A stretch of 64,000 nucleotides of DNA from assembly GCF_000238295.3 (NCBI RefSeq), contig NZ_AHCD03000020.1:310001-374000 (forward strand), written 5' to 3'. How positions within the stretch are numbered: position 1 is the first letter of the stretch; the number at the start of each line of letters is the position of its first letter. Below the pieces are notes generated by a model that saw only the letters and a program-made list of their open reading frames with translations, had not been told where the DNA came from and did not search any database. Both the position numbers and the translations under genes were made by a program. The stretch comes from Pseudoalteromonas rubra (GTDB lineage Bacteria > Pseudomonadota > Gammaproteobacteria > Enterobacterales > Alteromonadaceae). Below are positions 27,123-36,479 of the stretch, piece after piece.

Positions 27123-28177
27123 GTAATCCTCGATTGCAAATTAACTGTAGCAAAATAGCAGAGAATTCTGCTCTGCTAATGCAGATACTAAAACCACTGT
27201 CTATTGACATTGTCCCTGTAACTAAGGTCTTTATGGGTCACCCAGTTATTGCGCGCATACTCATTGATGCAGGAGCAACTCAATTAGCCGACTCACGTAT
27301 TGAAAATATCGAAAGGATGCGAAGTGCTGGCATAAATGTCCCCATCATGTTGATTAGAACCCCTATGTTAAGTCAAGTTGAGCGGGTAGTTACAAACTGT
27401 AATATAAGTCTCAATACTGAACTTTCTGTAATAAGGGCTCTTTCATCAACAGCAAAAAAATTAGGGGTATTTCATGAAGTGATTATCATGGTAGAGCTTG
27501 GTGACTTAAGAGAAGGTGTTATGCCTAAGAACCTTCTTAATATTATTAAAGAAACACGATTATTATCAAACATAGGTTTTATAGGGATTGGTGCTAACTT
27601 AGCATGCCGCTATGGCATTGCACCCGACCAGCATAATATGTCGATTTTGGCCAAGTTAGCGTCAAAGATAGAATCAAAATTCCATCTCAAACTTGAAATT
27701 ATCTCCGGTGGCAACTCTGCTAATTTATTGTGGACAGTTAGCTCAAAAAACAAAAATAACTTTAATCAATTACGACTAGGTGAGGCAATTTTTTTTGGTG
27801 TAGAGGCACTTGAAAAACGCCACATAAAAGGCGCACATACTGATACAGTAATACTCATTGCTGAAGTCATCGAATCCAACCGAAAACCATCTATGCCTTG
27901 GGGTCAACGCCATCAAAATGCATTTGGTGAAAAACACGAAATTACAGATAAGGGAGATGTTAATCAAGCATTAGTTGCTTTAGGAAGGCAAGATGTGGAC
28001 CTTAAAGGGCTGACACCTCCGAGGGGATTATCTATAGTATCTAGTTGCAGTGATCATCTTGTCTTAGAAAGTACAGGTGTACCTTTAAAAATAGGGCAAG
28101 AAATTGAGTTTAATATTGATTACGTGGGATTACTGTCAGCAATGACCTCACCTTATGTTCAAAAGCAATTCATCTAA
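27119..28177 (+). CDS. PLP-dependent alanine/ornithine racemase-like protein
   Basis: A 352-residue fold-type III PLP enzyme. The cofactor lysine is in PVTKVFMGHP (Lys36), near the N-terminus as in the alanine/ornithine racemase (Orr-like) family. Later motifs include ELGDLREGV, GIGANLACRYG and a Ser/Gly-rich phosphate-binding stretch (IISGGNSANL). Together with the DUF1611 protein, it suggests chemistry on a D- or L-amino acid or a derivative; the substrate is not predictable from sequence. Start overlaps the upstream stop. The next gene is 37 bases downstream with GGAG before its ATG. Confidence 0.78.
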   Translation: MSNPRLQINCSKIAENSALLMQILKPLSIDIVPVTKVFMGHPVIARILIDAGATQLADSRIENIERMRSAGINVPIMLIRTPMLSQVERVVTNCNISLNTELSVIRALSSTAKKLGVFHEVIIMVELGDLREGVMPKNLLNIIKETRLLSNIGFIGIGANLACRYGIAPDQHNMSILAKLASKIESKFHLKLEIISGGNSANLLWTVSSKNKNNFNQLRLGEAIFFGVEALEKRHIKGAHTDTVILIAEVIESNRKPSMPWGQRHQNAFGEKHEITDKGDVNQALVALGRQDVDLKGLTPPRGLSIVSSCSDHLVLESTGVPLKIGQEIEFNIDYVGLLSAMTSPYVQKQFI

Positions 28178-28214
28178 CACAGCGGAATAATTTTAACTTT
28201 GGAGAAATTCACTA

Positions 28215-29270
28215 ATGAACCAGTTATCAAATCCAGGAAATCCATGGGGAGGTGGAAATAACTCACCTCCAAATCCAAAATATATATTTAACGCATATTC
28301 TCAATACAAGAAATATCTACCTGGTCGAAGTCCATTTAATTTTTTAATCATAGTAATTGTGGTGAGCATCATATTAATTATATGGAGCTCAATTTATACA
28401 GTTCCTAGTGATTCTGTTGCTGTAATTCAGCGATTTGGAAAATTCTCACACACAGAGCAACCGGGGCTACATTTTAAGCTGCCTTTAAACATTGATAAGT
28501 CAACAATCGTCGCAGTAAAGCGACAACTTAAACAAGAGTTCGGATTTTCGACTATTAAAGAAGAACCTCGCAGCCAATTGTCACGACAATCTTTAGACTT
28601 AAAAGAAACTCAAATGGTTACAGGTGACTTAAACGCTGCGCTTGTTGAATGGGTGGTTCAATACCGAATAGATGAACCTACAAAGTTTCTTTTTGAAGTA
28701 AGAGAGCCCTCAGAAACATTAAGGTATGTCTCTGAATCTGTGATGCGTGAAGTGGTCGGCGATAGAACAGTTGATGAAGTGATAACAATCGGTAGACAAG
28801 AAATTGAATCAGAAGCATTAAGTAAAATGCAGGCTCTATCAACAAAGTATGCAATGGGTATTAGAATAGACCAAGTTCAACTGAAAAACATCAACCCGCC
28901 TGAACCTGTACAAGCCTCATTCAATGAAGTAAATCAAGCTCAGCAAGAGAAAGAAAAACTAATTAATGAAGCTCGCCGAGATTATAACAAAGTAATACCG
29001 CTCGCTTTGGGGGAAAAAGACCAAAGAATAAGAGAAGCGGATGGTTATAGATTAAAACGCATCAATGAAGCTAAAGGAGATGTCGCTCGCTTTAATGCGC
29101 TCTACATTGAATATTTAAAGGCGCCAGAAGTTACAGTAAAAAGGATACACCTAGAAACCATGGAGCACGTGCTCCCTAATATCCGTTCAAAGGTGATAAT
29201 TGAAGACACTGAAAACAGCATTTTGCCATTATTCCATTTTGGAAAGTCAAAACTAGGAGAACCACAGTGA
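28215..29270 (+). CDS. HflK-like SPFH/band 7 membrane protein
   Basis: A 351-residue protein with a Gly/Asn/Pro-rich N-terminus (GNPWGGGNNSPPNP), one membrane helix at about residues 42-62 and an SPFH domain beginning VPSDSVAVIQRFGKF. A long charged coiled-coil with EVNQAQQEKEKLINEARRDY follows. This is the architecture of HflK, which with HflC forms a cage around the membrane protease FtsH. HflK/HflC are normally encoded once beside hfq-hflX; this pair is in a mobile element with no ftsH, so it is probably a second copy. Stop and next start overlap as GTGA. Confidence 0.82.
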   Translation: MNQLSNPGNPWGGGNNSPPNPKYIFNAYSQYKKYLPGRSPFNFLIIVIVVSIILIIWSSIYTVPSDSVAVIQRFGKFSHTEQPGLHFKLPLNIDKSTIVAVKRQLKQEFGFSTIKEEPRSQLSRQSLDLKETQMVTGDLNAALVEWVVQYRIDEPTKFLFEVREPSETLRYVSESVMREVVGDRTVDEVITIGRQEIESEALSKMQALSTKYAMGIRIDQVQLKNINPPEPVQASFNEVNQAQQEKEKLINEARRDYNKVIPLALGEKDQRIREADGYRLKRINEAKGDVARFNALYIEYLKAPEVTVKRIHLETMEHVLPNIRSKVIIEDTENSILPLFHFGKSKLGEPQ

Positions 29271-30265
29271 AAAATCTTCTCACATTTTCAACGGTTTTTA
29301 TCGCAGTGGTTGTATCTATCTTTGCCAATAATAGCTTATACACGGTCAGTGAAGTTGAACAAGTTATTATCACTCAGTTTGGTAAACCGATTGGTGAACC
29401 AATAACCCATGCAGGCCTCAAAATAAAAATTCCGTTTGTCCAACAGGTCAATGTAATGGATAAGCGAGTTTTAGAGTGGAATGGCAGACCTTCTGACATG
29501 CCCACAAAAGATAAGCTCTACATATCAGTCGATTTATTTGCAAGATGGAGAATTGTTGATCCCTTACAATACTTTCTGAGATTAAAAGATGAGCACAGTG
29601 CCCAATCAAGGTTAGATGATATTCTGGGCAGTGAAACCCGCAATGCAGTTGCCAAGCATGAACTTATCGAAATTATCAGAACTAACAGAAACCGCTTAGC
29701 ATTAAGAGAAGGATTATTAAGTACTTTTGAGGAAGAGCTAAAAATAGGCACTTTAGTGCCAATCAAAAAAGGTCGAAAATTTGTTGAGCAAGAAATCTTT
29801 TCTTCTGCGTCTCAAAAGGTTGCCGTATTTGGTATTGAACTATTAGATATCCGGTTCAAAAGAATTAATTATAATGCAAGTGTTCGGCCAAAAATCTATG
29901 AACGCATGATCAGTGAAAGAAGGCAAATAGCAGAGCGCTTCTTATCAGAAGGTAATGGCGAAGCTGCCAGAATTCGTGGAGACAGAGTCAGAGATCTAAA
30001 TAAAATTCAGTCAGAAGCTTATCAGCAAGTGGAAGAGATTAGAGGACAAGCCGATGCTTTAGCTACCCAAATCTATGCTAAAGCCTACAATCAAACACCT
30101 GAAGCAGTGGCATTCTATGAATTTACACACACCATGACAACGTATTCATCCATCATGACAGAGGATACAACACTTATCCTTTCATCAAAAAATGAACTTT
30201 TTAAGTTTCTGGGTAATACAAGACTAAGTAACTCAATAAATACGCTGCAAAATGCGAAGGACTAA
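29267..30265 (+). CDS. HflC-like SPFH/band 7 membrane protein
   Basis: A 332-residue protein with an N-terminal membrane helix (residues 1-20) and an SPFH domain (LYTVSEVEQVIITQFGKPIG, later KIKIPFVQQVNVMDKRVLEW), typical of HflC. The following ISERRQIAERFLSEGNGEAARI and IRGQADALATQIYAKAY segments are the conserved HflC helical region. It starts from GTG within the HflK-like stop and overlaps the nhaA start by 14 bases, so translation is coupled across all three. Probably forms a complex with the HflK-like partner. Confidence 0.83.
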   Translation: MKNLLTFSTVFIAVVVSIFANNSLYTVSEVEQVIITQFGKPIGEPITHAGLKIKIPFVQQVNVMDKRVLEWNGRPSDMPTKDKLYISVDLFARWRIVDPLQYFLRLKDEHSAQSRLDDILGSETRNAVAKHELIEIIRTNRNRLALREGLLSTFEEELKIGTLVPIKKGRKFVEQEIFSSASQKVAVFGIELLDIRFKRINYNASVRPKIYERMISERRQIAERFLSEGNGEAARIRGDRVRDLNKIQSEAYQQVEEIRGQADALATQIYAKAYNQTPEAVAFYEFTHTMTTYSSIMTEDTTLILSSKNELFKFLGNTRLSNSINTLQNAKD

Positions 30266-31589
30266 AGGCGCGCTAAATCAGATTGAGCAAACTCAATACA
30301 ATGAACTACCAAAAAAGCATATAGATTGGTTTGTAAAGCCAATTACTCGATTTATACAAATTGAAACAGCGTCAGGCGGTATCTTACTACTTGCGACACT
30401 CATCGCATTACTATTCGCGAACTCTAGTTTAAGCAGTGTCTATTTTCAATTTTGGGCAACTCCTGTTGGAGTCAGCTTTGGTGATATTCAGCTTAACCGT
30501 TCTATACATCAATGGATAAACGATGGTGCCATGACCATTTTTTTCTTTTTAGTCGCTTTAGAACTAAAAAGAGAACTTATTTTAGGTGAACTAAGAAGTC
30601 CCAAATTAGCTATGCTCTCAATTTCTGCCGCCATAGGCGGTATGATCGTACCTGTGTTCATTTTTGTATTGTTACAATTTGATGCCCCTGCCTTTAATGG
30701 TTGGGGGGTAGTCATGTCGACCGATACAGCTTTTGTTTTAGGGTGCTTAGCATTACTTGGTAAAAGTATTCCAAAAGTCTTAAGGGTTTTTATGCTGTCC
30801 CTTGCAGTGGTCGATGATATTGGAGCAATTTTAGTTGTCGCAATTGGTTATAGTAACGCAATTGACTGGGTATACATTGGCTTTGCTGTAGTTGGTTTGA
30901 TAACTGTGAAAACAATGGCCTATGTTGGCATTAGAAGCTTTTTGATATATTTGGTGGTTGGTGGGATGATATGGTTAGCTATCGATTCGTCAGGCTTTCA
31001 CCCTACTATTGCAGGCGTAATCCTCGGGCTTATGACGCCAACAGTAAAATGGGTTGATAACGAACGTTTACACAGCATAATAACATGTATTACTTCATAC
31101 CCTTTATCACAAATCAGTGAAGGTAGTGTTCCATACAAACAAGCTTTAAAAACTGCTGAAGCAGCAGCAAGAGAAGCACTATCCCCTGTTGAACGGCTAG
31201 AGAATATTCTGCACCCATGGGTTGGCTTTGTAATTATGCCACTTTTTGCATTATCAAATGCTGGAATTATTATAAAAGAAGATAATATTTTTGATTTTCT
31301 AGCAATTACTATATTTATAAGCTTGGTACTTGGTAAACCTCTTGGAATAATTTTATTTAGTTGGTTTGCTGTCAAAACACGTATTGCTGTCTTACCAGAA
31401 AGCTTGAATTGGCACATGCTATTTGGTGGAAGCTTACTAGCAGGGATAAGTTTTACTATGGCATTGTTTATAGCCGATTTCGCATTGCAAGCAACCTATG
31501 TAACAACTGCAAAACTCGCCATAATTATTGCATCACTCACTTCAGCTTCCATTGGTTGTTTATTTTTAAAGTGTAGGACACGGTTGTGA
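30252..31589 (+). CDS. nhaA: Na+/H+ antiporter NhaA
   Basis: A 445-residue antiporter with about twelve membrane helices. The ion-binding pair of aspartates is in VVDDIGAILV (about residues 185-194), equivalent to Asp163/Asp164 of E. coli NhaA. FIQIETASGGILLLA near the N-terminus and STDTAFVLGCLALLG are also family signatures. It exchanges sodium or lithium for protons at the inner membrane. The N-terminal extension of about 30 residues and the tail are longer than in E. coli (388 aa). Last gene of the cargo operon; no obvious terminator follows. Confidence 0.9.
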   Translation: MRRTKGALNQIEQTQYNELPKKHIDWFVKPITRFIQIETASGGILLLATLIALLFANSSLSSVYFQFWATPVGVSFGDIQLNRSIHQWINDGAMTIFFFLVALELKRELILGELRSPKLAMLSISAAIGGMIVPVFIFVLLQFDAPAFNGWGVVMSTDTAFVLGCLALLGKSIPKVLRVFMLSLAVVDDIGAILVVAIGYSNAIDWVYIGFAVVGLITVKTMAYVGIRSFLIYLVVGGMIWLAIDSSGFHPTIAGVILGLMTPTVKWVDNERLHSIITCITSYPLSQISEGSVPYKQALKTAEAAAREALSPVERLENILHPWVGFVIMPLFALSNAGIIIKEDNIFDFLAITIFISLVLGKPLGIILFSWFAVKTRIAVLPESLNWHMLFGGSLLAGISFTMALFIADFALQATYVTTAKLAIIIASLTSASIGCLFLKCRTRL

Positions 31590-31709
31590 GGTGCAAAAAA
31601 GTGATGTTATTTTCACAGTTAGGCTGTCTTGGACAAAGTTTCCAGTTCTTATAAACAATGATATTAGTACTTCTAAGATGCATCTCAAATCAGTAAGGTT
31701 TTAGCATTT

Positions 31710-32107
31710 TTACAAATGCAGCTCACACTCTAAATAATTTATTCTTTTAAGAAACTGATGATTCGATAGTGCAAGAGCGTTGTGAGTAGCCGCCACTAGT
31801 GACATCAATTCTTTGAGGCTCGCGGTATTTTTCTTTTTACCGTTTTTCATTGGCAAGCTTCTCACGTAGCCTAGTGACATCAGAGTTTTGTTGTGCTTGT
31901 TTTTTTGTGATGGCTTTTGACTTGAACTGCTTAATTTTTTCAATTACATCTTTGTAGTAGTAAGTAGAACCATTACCGAGATTAGCTTCCTCTTAGACTG
32001 CTATCGCGCTTAACCCACGTTTGGCATCAATACGTATGGTGTTGCCGGAAAGTATTCTGTCAATGGCGTTTAGAAGCTCTAATCTTGTGTTTTCTGACTT
32101 ACTCAAA
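31710..32107 (-). pseudogene. decayed copy of the small TnpC-like protein
   Basis: Read on the minus strand from 32107 (TTG in place of ATG), the translation tracks the intact 145-aa protein next door: LSKSENTRLELLNAIDRIL, then ANLGNGSTYYYKDVIEKIK, then LREKLANEKR. An in-frame stop replaces one residue before EEANLG, another follows NEKR, and a frame change is needed to reach SLKELMSLVAATHNALAL near the end. The match to the intact copy is clear but distant, so it comes from a related element and not from a recent duplication. Confidence 0.75.
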
Positions 32108-32229
32108 TCTGTCTGAACTCGATTTCAGGTTTGTAAGGAGTGTAACTTATCTCGAAGTAATCCATAACTTTTTCAGCTGAACGAAGTTGTATAAAAAGTT
32201 GTTTAGCTGCTACAGAGATAGTGCTTAAA
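32104..32229 (-). pseudogene. C-terminal remnant of a second large recombinase gene
   Basis: About 41 codons on the minus strand, including the stretch SAEKVMDYFEISYTPYKPEI, align with the C-terminus of the intact 695-aa recombinase (ATERVMHYFKIPFEKFNLKG). They end in a stop that overlaps the decayed TnpC-like start, just as in the intact module. A stop codon lies immediately upstream in frame and the rest of the gene is absent. It begins about 20 bases after the stop of the intact small gene. Confidence 0.7.
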
Positions 32230-32248
32230 CCTTTATGTTATTGCTCCG

Positions 32249-32686
32249 CTAACGATCCTTGTTCTCTATTCGGTGAACTTTATCCAAATGTTCTAACTCA
32301 TTAATTTTGAACTGATATTGCTGGATAATTAACGCGAGTTGGTTATGTTGGCTCGCCATACTACTCAGTTGGGATTTTAGCTCTATGACCTCGAAACGAT
32401 ATTTTTCTTTTAACCTTTTCTCGTTTTTCAATTTCTTCTGTAGAGATGATATTTTTTCTTCATACAGTGAGTTATTTTGGCTTTTTTTCTGTGTCTTTAA
32501 AGTATGCTCTTTTATCCTACTGACAAGCTCAGGGTAGTAATAGACAGAACCGCTACCTAATCCAGCTTCTTCTTCCACCGCTTTTACTGATAGCTTTTGT
32601 GATGAAGGCACTATTTTTGGGTGCCCCTGGAGTATGCGCTCCAGAGCTTCCTCTATTTTTACTCGCGTTAAATTTGACTTACTCAT
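32249..32686 (-). CDS. small coiled-coil DNA-binding-like protein (Tn554 TnpC-like)
   Basis: A 145-residue protein. The N-terminal ~60 residues resemble a helix-turn-helix (KLSVKAVEEEAGLGSGSVYYY). The C-terminal half is a charged coiled coil (EEKISSLQKKLKNEKRLKEK and beyond). I start it at ATG 32686, which overlaps the stop of the upstream recombinase; the open frame extends 23 codons further but inside that gene. Size and position match TnpC of Tn554, which affects insertion orientation and efficiency. Last gene of the recombinase operon. Confidence 0.7.
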   Translation of the reverse strand: MSKSNLTRVKIEEALERILQGHPKIVPSSQKLSVKAVEEEAGLGSGSVYYYPELVSRIKEHTLKTQKKSQNNSLYEEKISSLQKKLKNEKRLKEKYRFEVIELKSQLSSMASQHNQLALIIQQYQFKINELEHLDKVHRIENKDR

Positions 32687-34766
32687 TTTCTTTGCCTTTG
32701 AGATTAAATTTTTCAAAAGGGATCTTAAAATAGTGCATAACTCTTTCTGTAGCATGAATTTGTGTTATATAATGGCTTTCAATGGATGAGGTTAATCTGT
32801 TAATTGAATCTAAATAAATTATTTGCTCAGTTGCCCATCTATGGCGTTGAATCCAGTTTTTGGCTTTTTCTTCATCAATTAATTGGTTCTCACACTTAAA
32901 ACAACTTGCTGTGGAAGCTACTTTATCCATGCGGCATTCATAACCTGCAAGGCAATATGAGTGCAGTGTTCCAACTAGATCAATTATGCCCTTTTCAACA
33001 AGCTCTTGGATTTGTTCTCTAGTTTTTAAGTCTGATGGAATTGAGCTGCGTTCTTTCATTATCTCGAGGCCTCTTTTTCCATATAGTTTTTCATTTGAGT
33101 TAAACCAGCGGTAAACATTATCAATAATTACTTCATTTGCGACTGAGCTTATGAGCTCTTTTAATTCATTGTCTTTTTCTATTCCTTGCAATGCAGCTGA
33201 GGCGCTTCCTTCTCCATACCAATCAGTAGTGGGTATGTCGAGATGTTTGAATTGATCTTTAATAGCTGTAAGTGAGCAAAGGTTATGCCGTCTAACGAAT
33301 ACGGCATAAGTTCGTCTAAATTGATGAGTTGTAATTCGCCAAACCTTACCTACTTGAATCTTTTTGTCAGCGTTCAGAGGGTTTCTATTTGGGTTGATCA
33401 GTTTAAACTCATCCAGGACTTGCTGGTCAATTAATGCACCAGCCTCTTTAGCTATCAAGTCGAAGTTAGTCCTCAAGTGTCCTTCATACATTAATTTTGG
33501 CTCTTCACTTTTTTTGGATTGATTTATCCAAAGGCAACTAGCTTCATGGTTTTTCATTGGGTTAGGACTTGATAATAATTCGACTCGCATATGTCGAGTT
33601 AGAGCTTCAGCTAATTCAATAGCCTTCCTGGTAATTGGAGACGTGACCCATTCTGTCAACTGTCCTCTCCCTTGAGTCATTTTGTGATGATAAGACTGAA
33701 GTGTGTAAATTGTTTTGCCATTGAATATTCGAGTTTTAAAGCTATCTGAGTGGAGTCCATACAATTCATTTCTTCGCATGCCAGTGAATGCTGCACACAG
33801 AATATAGCAAGCCGTTAATACTTTGCTGAACCAACCCTGTGTTCTTGCGGCTGACGGGATACAGTATTTTTCAAGAGGTGAGCCAACTAAAAATGACTCA
33901 ATGATGAGCTTGTATGGCACAGGTTTGGATTTATTAACTTCAATACGGTAATTCGGTGAGTCATAACTCAGCCATGGCCAAGTGCCTGAGTCTATTTTCT
34001 TATCTATGGTCTTTTTACCCATTTTGTAGTTAAGCCTCAGTTCAGAGGCTAGTTCGTTTAATAGCTCTTTGTGCGGGTGGAGTTCTTCAATAAATTTAAT
34101 GCACCATAAATAAATTTTTTCCATCACAGATGTAGGCATAGCATAGAATTGGTCAGCTCTACTTTTTGAAGGGCTACAGTATTCAGACGCTAACTCACCT
34201 GAACCTTGGTCAGTAGGAATTTCGAATGAGAAAGGTAAATATTTTGATGACTCTTGTACTTTTCCCAACACTGAAAATATGTGCTGGGCACTTATGAAGC
34301 TATACTCTAGTTCTTTGATGTAACTGCAAAATTCATAAAAAAGAACGGGGTGGGATAAATTTGAAATGCTATCTAACTTTAACTTGTCTAGGTACTTATA
34401 AACTTGTGTCAACTTACTATGAATTGCTATAAGAGAAGTGGGTTTTAGTGGTGAAGTTCGACGCTGCCCTGCAGGAGTGTATATCCAAATAAAAAAGATC
34501 AACTTGAACTCGTTAGCAAGGGATTGTGATGATATTTCGTTAAATGTTATTTTATATTTGTTTGTAATTTTTCTATCAACATAAGCGGTTAAATCCCACT
34601 CTTTGTCGCCAAAGTAACTGACGATAGAACCTGAGAATGTCTTAGTCACTGGGATTTTGTAAAGGTGCAATAAATCGTTTTTATTGTACAGGTCAAGTAC
34701 GTTTAGATACCCATCTTGATTTTCTTTTAGCACGTTATTATTTGGAAGTTCTAGTAAGACTCTCAT
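32679..34766 (-). CDS. large tyrosine-recombinase protein of the trio (third)
   Basis: A 695-residue protein with a C-terminal tyrosine-recombinase domain. The first catalytic Arg is in FTGMRRNELYGL, and the His/Arg box is TTHQFRRTYAVF. The expected GH-box and Tyr region, YGEGSASAALQGI, is divergent. After it comes a Cys cluster (CLAGYECRMDK, then SCFKCENQ) that looks like a zinc site. Such trios (Tn554 tnpA-B, RIT elements) integrate DNA without transposase-type target duplications. It starts nine bases after the middle gene and is followed by the coiled-coil partner. Confidence 0.75.
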   Translation of the reverse strand: MRVLLELPNNNVLKENQDGYLNVLDLYNKNDLLHLYKIPVTKTFSGSIVSYFGDKEWDLTAYVDRKITNKYKITFNEISSQSLANEFKLIFFIWIYTPAGQRRTSPLKPTSLIAIHSKLTQVYKYLDKLKLDSISNLSHPVLFYEFCSYIKELEYSFISAQHIFSVLGKVQESSKYLPFSFEIPTDQGSGELASEYCSPSKSRADQFYAMPTSVMEKIYLWCIKFIEELHPHKELLNELASELRLNYKMGKKTIDKKIDSGTWPWLSYDSPNYRIEVNKSKPVPYKLIIESFLVGSPLEKYCIPSAARTQGWFSKVLTACYILCAAFTGMRRNELYGLHSDSFKTRIFNGKTIYTLQSYHHKMTQGRGQLTEWVTSPITRKAIELAEALTRHMRVELLSSPNPMKNHEASCLWINQSKKSEEPKLMYEGHLRTNFDLIAKEAGALIDQQVLDEFKLINPNRNPLNADKKIQVGKVWRITTHQFRRTYAVFVRRHNLCSLTAIKDQFKHLDIPTTDWYGEGSASAALQGIEKDNELKELISSVANEVIIDNVYRWFNSNEKLYGKRGLEIMKERSSIPSDLKTREQIQELVEKGIIDLVGTLHSYCLAGYECRMDKVASTASCFKCENQLIDEEKAKNWIQRHRWATEQIIYLDSINRLTSSIESHYITQIHATERVMHYFKIPFEKFNLKGKENE

Positions 34767-34775
34767 ATCTAACTC

Positions 34776-36479
34776 CTAAAATAGATCATTGATTCCTTCC
34801 GGCCATAAACAATGTCGCCCTTCTTTTTTGAGCTTATTCTGTGCCTTTCGGCGTATAGAAGGATCGACCTTGAAAATAGCCAATTCAATTTTGTCTATTA
34901 AGTCTTGAAAGTTTCTTTCGAATTGCTGTCGATTTGCATGATTTGCAAGAGAGTCGTTAACCGCCTCTTTAAAACTCATCAAACACCAAATATCCTCGAC
35001 TTCCTCTAGAATCACTTGATTAGGGCAGCTAAAGCATTTCAGAATATCTGAGCAAGCCAGGTGCTCGACATCGAGATCTTTTGGGCTGAAGTTCATTTTT
35101 CTTCTGTAATTGTCAGCTTGGGTACCAAAAGGGTCTTTGCAACCAGAGCCTATGATTGTCGCTTGTGGTTTCTTTTTAAAAGATGAGTATTTTTCTAGGA
35201 ACTCCTCATATGGCAGTACCTCAACATCCAGTTGTTGTTTAGCATAATTTTTTGATTCAGCTACGTCAGAACAACGAGCAACAGCTTCTAGTGTGTAGGC
35301 CGCAGCCTGAAGCTGCTTTTTGTTTTCTATGGGACTACCTGTTGTATAGTGACGACTTAATGTTTGGGGGGTGTTACCTAATAGACTAGCTACCCCAACC
35401 GCATCTCCCGTCAAATCTAAGTAACGAGCACTACCTGAAGCTCTAAACCTTTTAGCCATTGGCCGCAGTGGCTTCCCGTAATCATCTATGGGGTTGAAGT
35501 ACTCAAGTAACCAATTAGTTATGTCACGAAGATTTGAAGATTCAAGGGGGGAAGCTTTTCCTCTGCTAACTTTAAAAAACAGATGATCGCTATGCGGAGC
35601 GATTAGGTTACTAAGTTCTAGAAGCTTGTTGATAAATCTCAATGCATGTTTAGGCACATGCTGACTGTTGTTTTCACCAATCGAGATAGTCACATACTTA
35701 TTAGCTCTGGCTTTTAGTACGCTTTGAGAATATACGATATTCTTGCTCAGGTCAGATTGCTTAAATTTCTTCATTTTCAGAATGGTAGTGCTATTTCCCC
35801 ATGTGTAGTACGACATTAAGAAGTACCCAAGGGTAAAGTACTTAGTGATGGCCCCAGCTACTTGGTAATTGCGTCCTTTAAGCTGGATAGACGCAAATTT
35901 ATCTCTTGGCTGGGCATTTAGGTAGAGAGTGAAATTAGATGTAATCTGTTTATAAAGTTGATTAAACAGTGGTTGAATAAGTCTCAGAAGAGTTTTTAGC
36001 TCTGCGTCTGAATAGGCTTCTGTCGGATTTGACTCCCGACGAAATAGGCCATGAGGAGAGAACCATTTAGCGACGGGGTAGCCTAAGAGTTTTAACAGGC
36101 ACCGAATTGCACTGTTATGCTTTTGTGCTGTATTAACTTGCATGCTTCCTAGCCTAACTTTTTCAATGAGGTGCTGCTCCCAAGCATTCGCAGCCTCCTC
36201 TGATTCTGGGTTGAGCACCCGGCTGTCAGTAAAACTTACATATCGAGTTAAATCATGGAAATAACCAAACTTAGTCCGGTCAGAATATTCTTGGTTTCTT
36301 CCCAAGGTATCTACCCACTTGTGAACTAACTTGTCGCGGTTAGCGAATTTTGCCTTTTCAATTTGTTTTTTTGTGGGAACTCCAAGGTAGCGAAATCGAT
36401 TGAAATCAAATGATTGATATTTTGATATACCAATTTTGAGGCTTACTACCAATTCTGGATGGTGTGATATTTCATTCAT
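34776..36479 (-). CDS. tyrosine-recombinase-like protein of the trio (middle)
   Basis: A 567-residue protein related to phage integrases but with degenerate catalytic boxes. The Arg box is not obvious, the second box reads AKRFRASGSARYLDL, and LGNTPQTLSRHYTTG resembles the GH-box plus Tyr. A Cys cluster at the C-terminus (HLACSDILKCFSCPN) suggests a zinc-binding site shared in style with the 695-aa partner. It may have a structural role in the recombination complex. Its start overlaps the first recombinase gene's stop by eight bases. Confidence 0.7.
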   Translation of the reverse strand: MNEISHHPELVVSLKIGISKYQSFDFNRFRYLGVPTKKQIEKAKFANRDKLVHKWVDTLGRNQEYSDRTKFGYFHDLTRYVSFTDSRVLNPESEEAANAWEQHLIEKVRLGSMQVNTAQKHNSAIRCLLKLLGYPVAKWFSPHGLFRRESNPTEAYSDAELKTLLRLIQPLFNQLYKQITSNFTLYLNAQPRDKFASIQLKGRNYQVAGAITKYFTLGYFLMSYYTWGNSTTILKMKKFKQSDLSKNIVYSQSVLKARANKYVTISIGENNSQHVPKHALRFINKLLELSNLIAPHSDHLFFKVSRGKASPLESSNLRDITNWLLEYFNPIDDYGKPLRPMAKRFRASGSARYLDLTGDAVGVASLLGNTPQTLSRHYTTGSPIENKKQLQAAAYTLEAVARCSDVAESKNYAKQQLDVEVLPYEEFLEKYSSFKKKPQATIIGSGCKDPFGTQADNYRRKMNFSPKDLDVEHLACSDILKCFSCPNQVILEEVEDIWCLMSFKEAVNDSLANHANRQQFERNFQDLIDKIELAIFKVDPSIRRKAQNKLKKEGRHCLWPEGINDLF

